This document shows positions 1 through 10,371 of a DNA stretch of 25,000 nt, in pieces (within the stretch, counting starts at the first letter, position 1; each line of letters begins with the position of its first letter). The notes under the pieces were generated by a model, which worked only from the letters and a program-made list of their open reading frames with translations, was not told the origin of the DNA and did no database searches. Position numbers and translations under genes: made by a program. The stretch is taken from assembly GCA_000320545.1 (NCBI GenBank), contig ADNK01001519.1, positions 1 to 25,000 on the forward strand. The letters run 5' to 3'. Origin of the DNA: Bigelowiella natans CCMP2755. Its lineage: Eukaryota; Cercozoa; Chlorarachniophyceae.

Positions 1-60
1 AGATGTCAGTCAAACGATAGACAGCTACTGCAAATTACCTCCATCGTAAAACATTTATAA

Positions 61-61
<1 letters not shown>

Positions 62-115
<54 letters not shown>

Positions 116-123
116 ATGTGTGT
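62..123. repeat. (TC)n(TG)n compound microsatellite
   Basis: A TC run of about 40 bp passes directly into a TG run that ends just before the CEP70 start region. On the sense strand it looks like a polypyrimidine tract followed by GTAG, so it could be part of an upstream 3' splice site or of the 5' UTR. Confidence 0.9.
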
Positions 124-131
124 GGTAGGCT

Positions 132-2911
132 ATGGCGCAAGATTTGAAGAAGCGGCTCTCTCGAAACCTTTCTTCTCCTTCTTCCACATCGTCTGTGAGG
201 AAAGGCCGCTCGCCATTATCAGCATCGTCGCCAATATTAAGAAGAGGGGGTGCAGGATCGGAGAGATACAAGTAGCTAATAATAGTAGCGATACTAGTGC
301 AACAATTCGACGAATTTCCTGCGAATCGACGGTCCAATGTCTCCGTCTCTCGCCCCACATGTTTCCCTCCCTCTTCTTTTTGTTCCATACTTTTGCTGAT
401 TGTTGATTGCCTCGCTTCATATGTGTTGGCAGTACTCAGATGGCTAGAAGGCATGCCATACAGGTCTCTGAGCTGCACCGCCAGGTAGAATATCGTCTGA
501 TCATTCTCATCAGTATCTCATCATCATCATCATCATCATCGTCATCATCATCATCATCATGATATTATTATCTAATCACGAGGCCTTTTCCTACACTACT
601 ATTACTGCTACTTCCACTGCTACAACTACTACTTCCGAATAATCATACTACTCGCCTAATTCACTGCTATTGCTACTGCCATTTATATAGGTGAAGAACC
701 TGCGCGAAGAGCGAGAGGACACCAACACGAAGCTCGCTGATACCCACAGAAAGCTACAATTAGCGCTAAAAGAGGTGAAGATGTCTCAGGACTCTCACAT
801 GTCCAAAAATGATAATAACAATCGTGAATGAATGGGCTGTTTTGAATCCATATTTGTGATTGCCTCGGACAATAACATCATCATCGTCCTATTATCACCA
901 TCGTAATCATCCACTCAGATTCAAAAAATGAAGGCGCGACATGATGTAGCAGCAGCAGCAGCAGCAGCAAAATCGGGAACAGCAGCAGCAACCCAATCGT
1001 CCTTGGACATTGACTCTTTGGCGGGATCATCATCCGCACATTTAAAGGACAAGCTACAGAATACCCGTGAAGAAAATATGGAGCTCAGAGAGGAGAATGC
1101 AAGGCTCAGGTCGTTGTTGATGATGCCGATGCTGTTTTTGGTGATTGATGATAAGAAGAGGACAACAGATGACGCCGCTGTACCATCCATCCGTTGTGCT
1201 GCTACCTCGCCCGCTCTATTGTTCAGGGAGAGGCCCACGTTGAACGATTTTCAAAAGGCACAGCGTATGATCTTTAAGCTGCAGCAAAAGCTCAATGAAG
1301 AGGGGCAGATTAAGGTGCAAGCATGCTTATGCTTACATGTATCAGTCATGATGATTGTGATCTTATGGGTTACCCATACTGCGCCAACAGCTGTTTCACC
1401 ATCTTCATCACAGTTATTTCGATAATCATCACCACCATCACAATCATCAGCATTAGGATCATCAGCACCGTTGCCCAGCATCATCATCTTCATCATCATC
1501 AGTATCATCACCATCATCTCAGTCGATACTCTTTCAATGTTGTGTTACATTGCCTCTCTCCAGAAAGCAGCGAGGCTATACAAAGATACACGGGAACTAG
1601 TCAGGATCGATAAAGTAATAGTGGAGGTTTTTTCTTCTTCATCATCATCACCTTTTTCTTCACCCCCATTACCCCTATCAGGTTAATTTTTTATTCTTGG
1701 TCCCCCCCCCCCCCCCCCCCCCCCCCTCCGACCCCTTCTTTCCCCATTCCGTCCTTTGATGTAGCTCAATCACCGACTTGGATTAGAAGTTATCGAATCC
1801 ATCCCTCGTCCGAATCTTGTTCTGTACTTGCAAGAGATATGCAGGGTAAAAGCAGCAGCAGCAATAGTAGCAGTGTGGCGGTGCAGTGGTGACAACATCA
1901 GCATGCTGAGCACTATTTGCTAAAGCCTGCATTAGACGCAACCACCACCACCACCACCCACTACCTCCTCATATATACCTAACCGCTATGCTGTCCTCCT
2001 GATTAGGAGCTTCAAATCCCTTCACCGGATCACATTGTTCCCACAGTGCAAAAGATGTCCAAAGTGTGACCCGCCTCGCTTTATAGTATTTAAATAATAT
2101 GAGTTATATCATCCTTCTGCATTATTATCATCATCAACTACAGGAACAGCGACAATAAATATAATAATAATAATAATAATCATCATCATCATCATTATCA
2201 TCATCATCATCATCATCACTGCAAGGTTATGCAAGCCATTCCAGGGATGGAGTCGTTCATACGTCTCGTTTGTCAATCGGTATAGCACTCATCAACAGCT
2301 CTTATCGTCATCACTACTATCACTGCCACGACAATCACCACCACTACCACCACCACCATTGCCAACCACAACTTCACTGCATTAGTGATAATTCGTATCG
2401 TCGTCATCATCATCATCATCGCTGCATGATTAATTCTTGCGACATCTACGGTGTCATTGTTGCCGATCAATGTTGTAGTCGAGTGCTCAGTGTTTGTTCT
2501 TCGTCTTCTTCTTCATCTTCTTCCTCGCCATCATCGTCTCCTTCCTCATCACCATCATCATCACGATGCATGACTCATCTGGTGCCCCATGATGAAGGTC
2601 GTGGGCTCGAATGATTCGAACGGGATGGGAGGGAGGAAAAGGAGGAACAATCAAGGCGATGCAAAAGATTACAATGATCATTCAAGGAAAGGAGCTCAGC
2701 CAGCAAGAGCTGAAGCAGCCAATATGCGACCAAAAGAGGAAGGTGTAAGGTCAGTTATCTCATATCCTCCACAGGAGTACTGTGTAATATCTCCTCTCAT
2801 TAGTTCGTTGCAGGTCCTCCGCCTCCCCCCCCTCCTTCTCCTTTCATCTCCCTATTCACTGCGCAAGCCTCTTTTACTGTCTCTGGCCACATGATCTTCG
2901 TTTGCTCTTTG

Positions 2912-2944
<33 letters not shown>

Positions 2945-3717
2945 CGATGCTATATTTATATTTATCACAAACGCTAGGAAAGTGCTGCCTACGCTGCGGA
3001 AATGGAAGGAAGAACTTCAGAAGCTGGACTCTTACAGGGGGTACTACTACTTCTACTACTACCACTACTACCACCTCAGCACTGATGGTGCCGAGCATAA
3101 TAAAGACAAAAAACGAAGTATACATGTTAAAAGAACACAGCTAAAGTTCCACTTTTTAACGACCGTATGCATACTTCCCACTACCCACCAACGCACCCAC
3201 CCACACACACACACACAGCAGCAGCAGCAGCACTGCTTATCCGTTACCATTGCGAAGTTGTTGCCGATACGCGCTTGCCCTTCTTGTTTAGATTCGAGAA
3301 TGCTGTGTTGGCAGTCCTAGAGGAAAGAGTCAACGAAACTCAAAATAGGTTCCAAACAATTAAGGTGGCACTCACCAACGAATGATGTGCTTGGCAATGG
3401 CAGGAGGGGCAGGAGGCAGAGGAGGAAAAGGGAGGGGGGGGCTTTAGGGATGTGAAATTATAATGGTAACAACTGTTCTTGCTGCTGCTGATGATGATGA
3501 TGATGATCGTTACTGGTGCTATTCCTACTAGGAATCAGCAGGGGAAGAATCATACTTTTTGGTCATTCAAGATGAGATCAGGTATATCCTCCTTATCATC
3601 ACCAGCATCATTATCATCATCATCATCATCATCAAATACCTTAAATAGCTCAATAGTTCAAAGTTCATCCCTTTTTTTGGCATAATTACCGACAACGTTC
3701 TGTTTTTGTGTTTTTGA

Positions 3718-3756
<39 letters not shown>

Positions 3757-4120
3757 GCATGTATTGTGTTTTTGACATTCTAAAGGGTCTTGGTCGGACT
3801 TGAGGCCAAAATGAATGATGAGAAGGAAGGAAAGCATCGGGCATGTCTTCCCTCCCTCCCCCCTCTCTCTTTTCGATAATATGGTCACCTCGCATCGCCG
3901 TAATGAATACTACCATCACCACCGCCATCATCATCTACCATCATCATCACGTGTATCTGTCGCTATTATTAGGCGGATATGTTTCGGAAAAATCGTCCAG
4001 ATGTAATCACTAACAAGATGATAACGCATTTCATGGATCTATTTGAGGTTGGCCACGCATCCCCGCATGGAACCATTACCACATAGTTGTCACGGATACA
4101 CAAAATTATGCTTCCTCTAA

Positions 4121-4156
<36 letters not shown>

Positions 4157-4910
4157 AATCACAATTATCATTATAATCATCATCGCCATAAAACTACTGA
4201 CGAGCAGGTAGAGTCCATAGATCAAGTGTTCCCTATAATGAACCAAATATATCTCAAGTACAGCGAAATGGTAATACAATAATGGGAGGATTTGCGCGAT
4301 TCCTATTGCTCACAATTCGTTGTACACTAGGAAAACTTTCTCCGCAATATGCGCGAGATGTTGTCCATGAAACCCAATGCATCCCTAGCTTCTATATCGG
4401 AGGCAGTGGAGACTTTAAACAGTCTACGACAGCAGCGGCGAGGAGAAAAGAGTGCAAGCCTTACGTCCGCATCAGCTGACAACGATATGTTACGCTGCCT
4501 GCAGGAAATCATTCTCAGGGAAATTCCAAGGTGTGTTTTAAATTACATGGCGATGGAGCATATGGCCTCACACAGCAAATAGGGTTTCTGTTTTTAGTGC
4601 GTATTGATATTGTTTGATGAACGGTCGTTTTTAGTGCGAAACCGGAAGAAAGTGCGAAGATCTTGACGAAGATCGTTGACCGACTACGGGCTTTCGAGCA
4701 GGTAGCAAGCGTCTACGAGTTGTGGTGGGGAGGGGGAGTTGAGATCCGAGGCCAAAATCAAGTGGTCTCCTAATTCATTCAATTGTCAAGGTTTTCCCAT
4801 CTATGCATGAAGTTATCCGTGGATTGATATGCCGGTTGAAAGTCTCAAAGCTTGAAGAAATTCTTCCCACCGTGGATGCGATTATCATGAGTCGGGAACC
4901 AACCGAGTGA
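132..4910 (+). CDS. CEP70: CEP70-like centrosomal protein, 16 exons, 517 aa
   Basis: Exons: 132-271, 433-484, 691-774, 919-1109, 1227-1314, 1564-1614, 1765-1845, 2226-2279, 2598-2749, 2978-3040, 3292-3364, 3973-4047, 4208-4270, 4331-4530, 4635-4701, 4791-4910. All are GT-AG with consistent phases. The N-terminal half is charged coiled coil with a short poly-Ala run. The exon at 1227 carries RERPTLNDFQKAQ, matching the RPT-containing coiled coil of vertebrate CEP70. The C-terminal third follows CEP70 in order: VLPTLRKWKEEL, then ITHFMDLFE, VFPIMNQIYLKYSEM, ENFLRNMREML and a final VFPSMHEVIRGLI...LEEILPTVDAI. CEP70 is known to bind tubulin and gamma-tubulin at centrosomes and to support spindle and cilium assembly; human CEP70 is about 600 aa. 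The ATG at 132 has an in-frame TAG just upstream, but a GTAG at 125-128 could be an acceptor, so an earlier exon is possible. The linker exon 2598-2749 is least certain. Confidence -1.
518..561. repeat. (CAT)n microsatellite in CEP70 intron 2
   Basis: A nearly perfect CAT/TCA triplet run with one CGT interruption, lying wholly in the intron between exons 433-484 and 691-774. Confidence 0.9.
1425..1520. repeat. Imperfect CAT/ACC triplet array in CEP70 intron 5
   Basis: Degenerate ATC/CAT/CAC triplets fill most of the intron between exons 1227-1314 and 1564-1614. Spurious His- and Ile-rich reading frames here are artefacts of the repeat. Confidence 0.8.
1702..1726. repeat. Poly-C run of 25
   Basis: An uninterrupted run of 25 C residues in the 150-bp intron before exon 1765-1845, within a longer pyrimidine-rich stretch that leads towards the acceptor at 1763-1764. 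Confidence 0.95.
2150..2219. repeat. (ATA)n(CAT)n compound triplet array
   Basis: ATA triplets change into CAT triplets immediately upstream of the acceptor for CEP70 exon 2226-2279. The intron end is therefore triplet repeat rather than a classical polypyrimidine tract. Confidence 0.9.
2914..2944. repeat. (TA)n run in CEP70 intron 9
   Basis: A perfect AT dinucleotide run about 30 bp upstream of the acceptor for exon 2978-3040. Confidence 0.9.
3720..3752. repeat. (TA)n run in CEP70 intron 11
   Basis: An AT dinucleotide run inside the longest CEP70 intron (3365-3972), which also holds GAT, CAT and TCA triplet arrays. Confidence 0.9.
4121..4156. repeat. (CAT)n microsatellite in CEP70 intron 12
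   Basis: Twelve consecutive CAT units between exons 3973-4047 and 4208-4270. Confidence 0.9.
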
Positions 4911-5766
4911 TCACTAGTTCTTGAGTGCGTGCAGAGCGAATATCTCCAGTTTTATGGCTTGGTCAACACTGTTAAGATTCATCATGTACATGTTCTTCAA
5001 CTGGAGACTAGAATTCTGCTCATGTAACTCCTAGTTTTTCAATAATAAATATGTGCATTCCTACTGCTACATTTTGAAAATTCTAAAAAATATCTGCAAT
5101 TACGGAGACGGTAACGCATATAAGGACATGGCAGCGATCATCCAACGTATGTGTGTACTGCATAGCTGAGAAGACATGCTAGTATGGCAGTGTCGCATAT
5201 CTGAGTCGCGGGCGCGCATGCAATGCATGCACACATTGCATCATCACAGGAAATCCGATTCAAATACACGAACGTCGGTTTAACTGTCTAACTGTAAACG
5301 ATCCTGTCGCGCGCGCGCAAAATCGACAGCCCGGCTCTCGGGATATGGACTTATAACTCGCTATAGGGAAGAAGTATATGTCCAGGCCATCTGTCGTGCA
5401 AAATATTCGATCAGGGACGCGCATGCATGCGACATCAAGCTGGACATACGCGATGGCAATGTATTAGCCTGCGCTGCTACAACCAGACACCATTGCGCAT
5501 GCATGTCGCTACACGCGTGCACATGCGATGCATGAGGAGAGTTCTCAGCAAGCAATAAATGGGTGATCTACAATAATCCACATGCATCTTCGCGTATGTA
5601 GTGCAACGCTGCCACATGGCGGTGTCAAAAGCTGCTTCACACGTACACCTACACACACTATATCTGTAAGTATCCACCATATAACCAGCGCATTGTAAAT
5701 GTATGTGCATACGCATTTATGAAGGATTCAACTACATAACTCATTGAATCGATAAAATAACTTTAC
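4911..5766. other. Spacer between the convergent CEP70 and SMC5 genes
   Basis: No gene is seen. The first 200 bases are AT-rich and look like 3' UTR and terminator sequence. From about 5150 to 5600 the composition changes to GC-alternating words with many copies of GCATGC/ATGCAT and a CG run near 5308-5318. A perfect 12-bp palindrome lies at 5420-5431, and 8-bp inverted arms at 5218-5225 and 5234-5241. Short open frames here lack homology cues. Confidence 0.6.
5044..5049 (+). terminator. Possible AATAAA polyadenylation signal of CEP70
   Basis: The hexamer AATAAA lies 134 bases after the CEP70 stop codon in AT-rich sequence. Whether this lineage uses the animal-type signal is not known from the window, so the assignment is tentative. 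Confidence 0.3.
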
Positions 5767-8700
5767 TTAATCAATTTTTTTCCGCTTCCGCGAGGCCTTG
5801 AGTACATTCTGAACCATAGATTCCATGTCCCATTCCTCGGCCGGTATCATACCGTATCCGTTGTAAACAGTCAGCACGGAAATATCTGAACCCTCAGGGT
5901 AGACCAAGTTGGGGAGAAGTTTCGGAGTGACAAGAAAATACTGGGGAGACTCCTCTCCAGAATTCTTTAGGGCGCAACTTCTTACAATACGATCAAAAAT
6001 CATTCGTTCGTTCTTGGTATCCATGCCTTGATTTATCTCATCCACCACGCGAAACGGTGTTTGGGTAACGCTCTGAAAACCAAAAAAACAGTTGTGAGGG
6101 CATAATATTGTCAATATAATTATTTTTCAAAGAACCTGTAGACAAAGCAGATATAACATGGTAGACACAGATCTTTCTCCCCCAGACTGTCTGAATTTGC
6201 TTAGTTTCTGCAAGTCACTGCCGTCCCTGAATCTAACCCATATCTCGAGGCCATACTGGTCATAGTCTACTTTTTCATCATTGGGTTCTGGATAGACTTT
6301 GATTTCCCCTTCACACTTCATTTCTCGGAAATGCTTAGCGTATTCTTCGGAAAGCCGTCTTGCAAGCAACCTTACTTTAGGTTGCCATTTTTCCCTAATT
6401 TCCTTTATATCATTCCGTGCTTCCTCTAGTCGTTCCTTTTGGCTGTTGGTATTCTTTGTCAATTCCTCTATTTTTTTTGTAAGCTCCTCATATCGCGCGA
6501 ACAGAGTGCGGTCTTCGACTAGACCATCCAGCTGTACTTCAAGTTCCGTTATCATGGTTTCAACTTGGTCAAGATCCTTTTGGTTTATCCATTCCTCTTG
6601 AAACTTTTCTTTATACTCATTGAATGGTGCACGGGATCTTGCCATTCGCTTTGCATCATCAGATTTACGTTTTGCTGCATCATATTCCTCTTTAGTTGCC
6701 CTCAGAATCCTCTTTTTCTCGTTTAGCTCCGCGTCGTGCTCATTTAATTTTTGCTCAGCATTATTGAGATTTATTCTAGCATCTTCAATGGATGGGAGAA
6801 GACAATCTCTTTGGAAAGAATATTTCATATAAAGATCGACACATTGCCCAAGTTTCGCAGCTTTTTCAAGGCAAATAGTGTTCATTCTCTGAAGATCTTT
6901 GTATATACGTCTTTTTTTCATTTCACCATCTCCGTCATGCTCCAGCTGTGCAAGCTGTCGTCGTAGTATCATCAGCTTGTTTTTCACAGCCTTAATTTTC
7001 TTCATACTTGCCCTTAAGTCCCTAGTCTGAATCGCTCCTTCTTTGATGGGTTTATTTAACTTCTCATTCTGCTGCTCCACTTCATGTTTTTTGGATTCCA
7101 ACTTCCTCAGCTTGAATCTGCACTCTTTTATCTCAAGCTGATATTGGGCAATTTGATCATCTTCCTCCTCCTGTAATAGCTCTGCTTTTTTCAATAGAGT
7201 CTCCGAGGAGGATACATCATCACTATAGCTAGAAAATGTGACTCTGAGCCTGTCATTCCCGTTAAATAAATGCGGCACTCCAGGACCTCCTCTCTTCTTT
7301 TGCATAACCTTTTCGACCTTATCACGCGCTACTTCTTCTTGTGTAACTGCAATTTTATGGACTCTGGCGATATCTTTGAGGCCTTGCATGACAAGCCGGT
7401 CAGCATCTATGACTTGGTCTAGCCATTGCATGGACACACCACTTTCATCTTGAAGACCTTTAAGGTCTATGTGTCTGGCAGTTCGATCATCAATTCTTGT
7501 CACTGACGCGACGGTAACCTTTTGACCTGTATTGCTTCGGATTTGCTGAGGGAGAGTGCTCCAATCTTCTTTATTATCTACTAGGTAGTATTGCAATCTC
7601 GCCTTTCCTACCGCATTTTCAACGTACTTTGCATGAAGAGGATTTGAGACTTTAATCTCGTTGTAAAGAGGCCCCAGTATCTCGCCCTTAAACTTGTGAC
7701 GATTCCTTTCGATCCACTGTTTGATCTCGACATGCTTTTTGCCACCCCGAGCAAGACTGGTTTGCTTGTTGCTCCTTTCTTGCTGCATTCTTTGGGTTGC
7801 GGATGTTATTTTTGCTCGAAGATTATACATCTCCCGATTGATATCCTCCTTCTCATTATTAAATTTTCTTCTCTTCCGATTGAGCTCTCTTTGCTCTTCC
7901 AAAATATTCTTTAAATTTGCGTTGATTTCCTTCTCCTCGGGGAGCTCTTTTAGGTAGTCTTCGGTGGTTCTGATTTCTTGCTGAAGTTTTTCGCGTTTTT
8001 CTTCAAGCTGGCTGACCTCTCTTTCAATTTCATCGACCTCACCCCAAGCATTATCAATTCGATTTTGCTGAGCTTCGATATTATCGAGGACCTTCCTTTT
8101 CTCAGCATTGACAGCTTTCTCAGATTTTGCAAGATTTAACTCCTCACGTTTTAGCTTATCGAAATGAGCTTGCGCTGCCTCCTTCGCCTTTTTAAGGGGG
8201 GCTAATTCTTCTTCAATCTTTTGTAGATCATTAGCGGCAGCCTTGTACCGCACCTTAATGGCTTTGGAAGCCTCCCTAAGGTTGCCATACTTCAACCATA
8301 GAGCCTTCTTTTGAAGCGTGTCGATTTTCTCCTTGATCTGATCTCTGTCTCGCATCCGTTTAACATCCTGCTCCAAGCATTCTTTTTGCTGCGTAAACGA
8401 GGTTAAACTCTTTTCAAGTTCTTCTGTCTGCGTGGTCAACTTTTTCTCTGCTTTTTTTTGCTCAATTAGCTTCATGTGCCACGAGTGTAGTTGCGGATTC
8501 ACAGCTTTCTCAGTTTCTTGTAGGAGTTTAATAGAATCTAAAGACGCAAATTTTACCACCCTATCCTGAGCCAAGAAGCAACAGAGGTTATCAACTTGTA
8601 TTGCGAGATCCCTCATTAAGTCGTTGACTTTCTTCCTCGAGGACTGCATTCCGTTAACTTTCCAATGTGCGTTATTGCTGTCAACACTAATATCCATTCG

Positions 8701-9110
8701 AATAGTGAGAGTGCTATCATTTCTTCCAGCTTCATGGAGATCAACTTCCACATATCCAGAATTAGCACCCTTCTTGACAAAATCTTTGTATTTTTCTGCC
8801 CTGTCGAGAGATTTGTGGCTCCCTCCAAGACACAAACATATGGCACACACCACACTGCTCTTCCCTGTGCCGTTTGGACCCACCACAATATTTAGTTTCG
8901 CACCTGTCGAATTTAACATCAAAAGACAATTCTTTGTGAATTCTTTCATTGATGCAACAGATTCCTATTGTGATTCACAAAATTTGAAGGCGTCCTACCT
9001 GGTCTTACTTCCGCATCTGTGTAGGTAAGGAAGTTGTGCATCTGGATACGAATAATAGCGCCTCTCCGATATGTGCCGGCAAACTGGTTTTCATTGTTCC
9101 GAGAGGGCAT
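5767..9110 (-). CDS. SMC5: SMC5, structural maintenance of chromosomes protein 5, 3 exons, 1061 aa
   Basis: Exons on the minus strand: 9110-8999, 8903-6136, 6072-5767; the introns are only 95 and 63 bp. The start ATG at 9110 is the first after an in-frame stop. Exon 1 gives IRIQMHNFLTYTDAEVRPG, the SMC5 N-terminal strand. It splices into the Walker A GPNGTGKS (about residues 46-53). A long coiled coil follows, then a hinge around 437-552, a second coiled coil, the signature RQSGGERS near 943-949 and Walker B FRVVDEINQGMD near 967-978. The length is normal for the family. SMC5 pairs with SMC6 and Nse proteins in a DNA-dependent ATPase complex that resolves recombination intermediates and stalled forks. 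No break or missing catalytic residue is visible. The gene lacks the microsatellite-filled introns of its neighbours. Confidence 0.96.
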
Positions 9111-9259
9111 GGCGCTGAAGGAAAATCCAAGGACGAATAGAAGCGGAGAGGAATCGCTTCTCCTCCTCCCTCAAGAGGTGGGAAAAGTGGCGCTGGTTAG
9201 AATGAGAGGTCACCTGGACTTAGGAAAACAAAATGGAGGGGATTTGTCAATGAAGACAT

Positions 9260-9520
9260 GTGATCAGCATCTCATGGCCCGCCAAAAACCAACACACTTT
9301 CCCGGCAAAAATAAATGGGATTTCCGAAAATGTCGGCCAAGCTCGTTGTGGAGCCTTGTGGTGGCGTCACAACACTGCCAGATTCTTCGCACTGGAGCAG
9401 CATGAGGGCTGGTGCTCCTTGTGCGAATCTCACGAAGACATGTCCCTGAAACACCTTTTGTTCTCCTGTCAAGGAACGTGCGACATCAGAGACCGTTTTT
9501 GGACCAGGATTCGTCACCTG
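9260..9520 (+). pseudogene. Relic of a non-LTR retrotransposon C-terminal zinc-knuckle region
   Basis: The plus-strand frame reads ARCGALWWRHNTARF, then WCSLCESHEDMSLKHLLFSC and RDRFWTRI. The C-x2-C-x9-H-x4-C spacing, followed by an HLLF.C core and an Arg-rich helix, resembles the zinc-binding segment after the reverse transcriptase in LINE-type ORF2 proteins (zf-RVT-like). No reverse transcriptase domain is visible upstream, where SMC5 begins only about 150 bp away. Downstream the frame runs into the 9563-9822 repeat, so this is at most a truncated fragment. Known: such knuckles are typical of non-LTR elements. Inferred: insertion or rearrangement left only this piece. Confidence 0.5.
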
Positions 9521-9562
9521 CTAGCCTGGTGTCTCGTCATCAACCTGATGCCAATGATGATG

Positions 9563-9822
9563 TTGACACTTTTGCTGCGGTTCGGCATCCAAGATGCCAG
9601 TTTTAGTTCCAATCAATTCACATCTCAACGGCACCATCAATCGGCATGCATGCCAACTTCAGGGGATGCGGCTGATTTTTTTGTGTCTTTCACCAACAGG
9701 GTGCTGACAAGTCCTTGCAACGAGTGTTGTTGAGGCTCTGCTGCGTGCAAATGCCTGTCTCCCATGTGGTTCTGGCGCATGTAGTTTTGATCAACGCTTT
9801 CTTCATTGTTCATTGTTCATTG
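9563..9822. repeat. Direct repeat copy A (260 bp)
   Basis: Shares its beginning and its last ~135 bases with copy B at 9949-10290. Common landmarks are GTTCGGCATCCAAGATGCCAG at the start, CACCAACAGGGTGCTGACAAG in the middle and three TTCATTG heptamers at the end (9802-9822). Copy A lacks about 80 internal bases that are present in copy B. Confidence 0.85.
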
Positions 9823-9948
9823 TCACGTTGCGTGCTTTCTCAGCCATGTCTTCTCATGACAAGTTCTGCCTTGCTTTGGGGGCCACATCTGGTGTCCCTT
9901 CGACTGACAAAGAAATCGACAGGGCTTTCCGTCGAACCATTGTCCTGC

Positions 9949-10290
9949 TTGACAATTTTGCTGCTGTTCGGCATCCAAGATGCCAGCATCAGTTCCAATC
10001 AATTCACATTGCAACGGCACCATCAATCGGCATCCATGCCAATTTCATCCCTTGTTCCCTCTCCGGCATTTCAGATGAGTGGCCATGGTGTTCTCATCCC
10101 TTCACGCAGCCTTGGAGTGTGCCTCTGATGGGTTGCAGCTGATTTTTTGTGTCTCTTCACCAACAGGGTGCTGACAAGTCCTTGCAACGAGTGTTGTTGA
10201 GGCTCTGCTGCGTGCAAATGCCTGTCTCCCATGTGGTTCTGGCGCATGCAGTTTTTGATCAACGCTTTGTTCATTGTTCATTGTTCATTG
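9949..10290. repeat. Direct repeat copy B (342 bp)
   Basis: The longer copy of the repeat at 9563-9822, in the same orientation. It carries an extra internal stretch around 10046-10138 and ends in three TTCATTG units at 10270-10290. The copies are 126 bp apart. Reading frames in the two copies are not conserved as protein, which favours a non-coding repeat. Confidence 0.85.
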
Positions 10291-10345
10291 CCAGCTCGTG
10301 TTGGGATCATGAGTGCCTTGCCAGCTTGTGCACTTTGGAAGTGTG

Positions 10346-10371
10346 GTTTTTCATCATTGTTCTCATTGTTC
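10346..10371. repeat. 26-bp element shared with 13113-13138
   Basis: A run containing TCATCATTG, TTCTCATTG and TTC is identical at 10346-10371 and 13113-13138 in the same orientation. Both copies are flanked by further TTCATTG or TTCTCATTG units, linking the islands on either side of the orphan ORF. Confidence 0.8.

Noticed and set aside
2270-2614. His/Ser-rich frames in CAT and TCA repeats (also at 1323-1613, 3479-3685, 3815-4006)
   Set aside because: They are translations of intronic triplet repeats, and the CEP70 exons beside them use other frames or positions.
8904-8949. Start of SMC5 at the Met of MKEFTKNCLL, which opens the long frame
   Set aside because: It lies in a 95-bp intron. 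Splicing 8999 to 8903 restores the SMC5 N-terminal strand directly into the Walker A region in phase.
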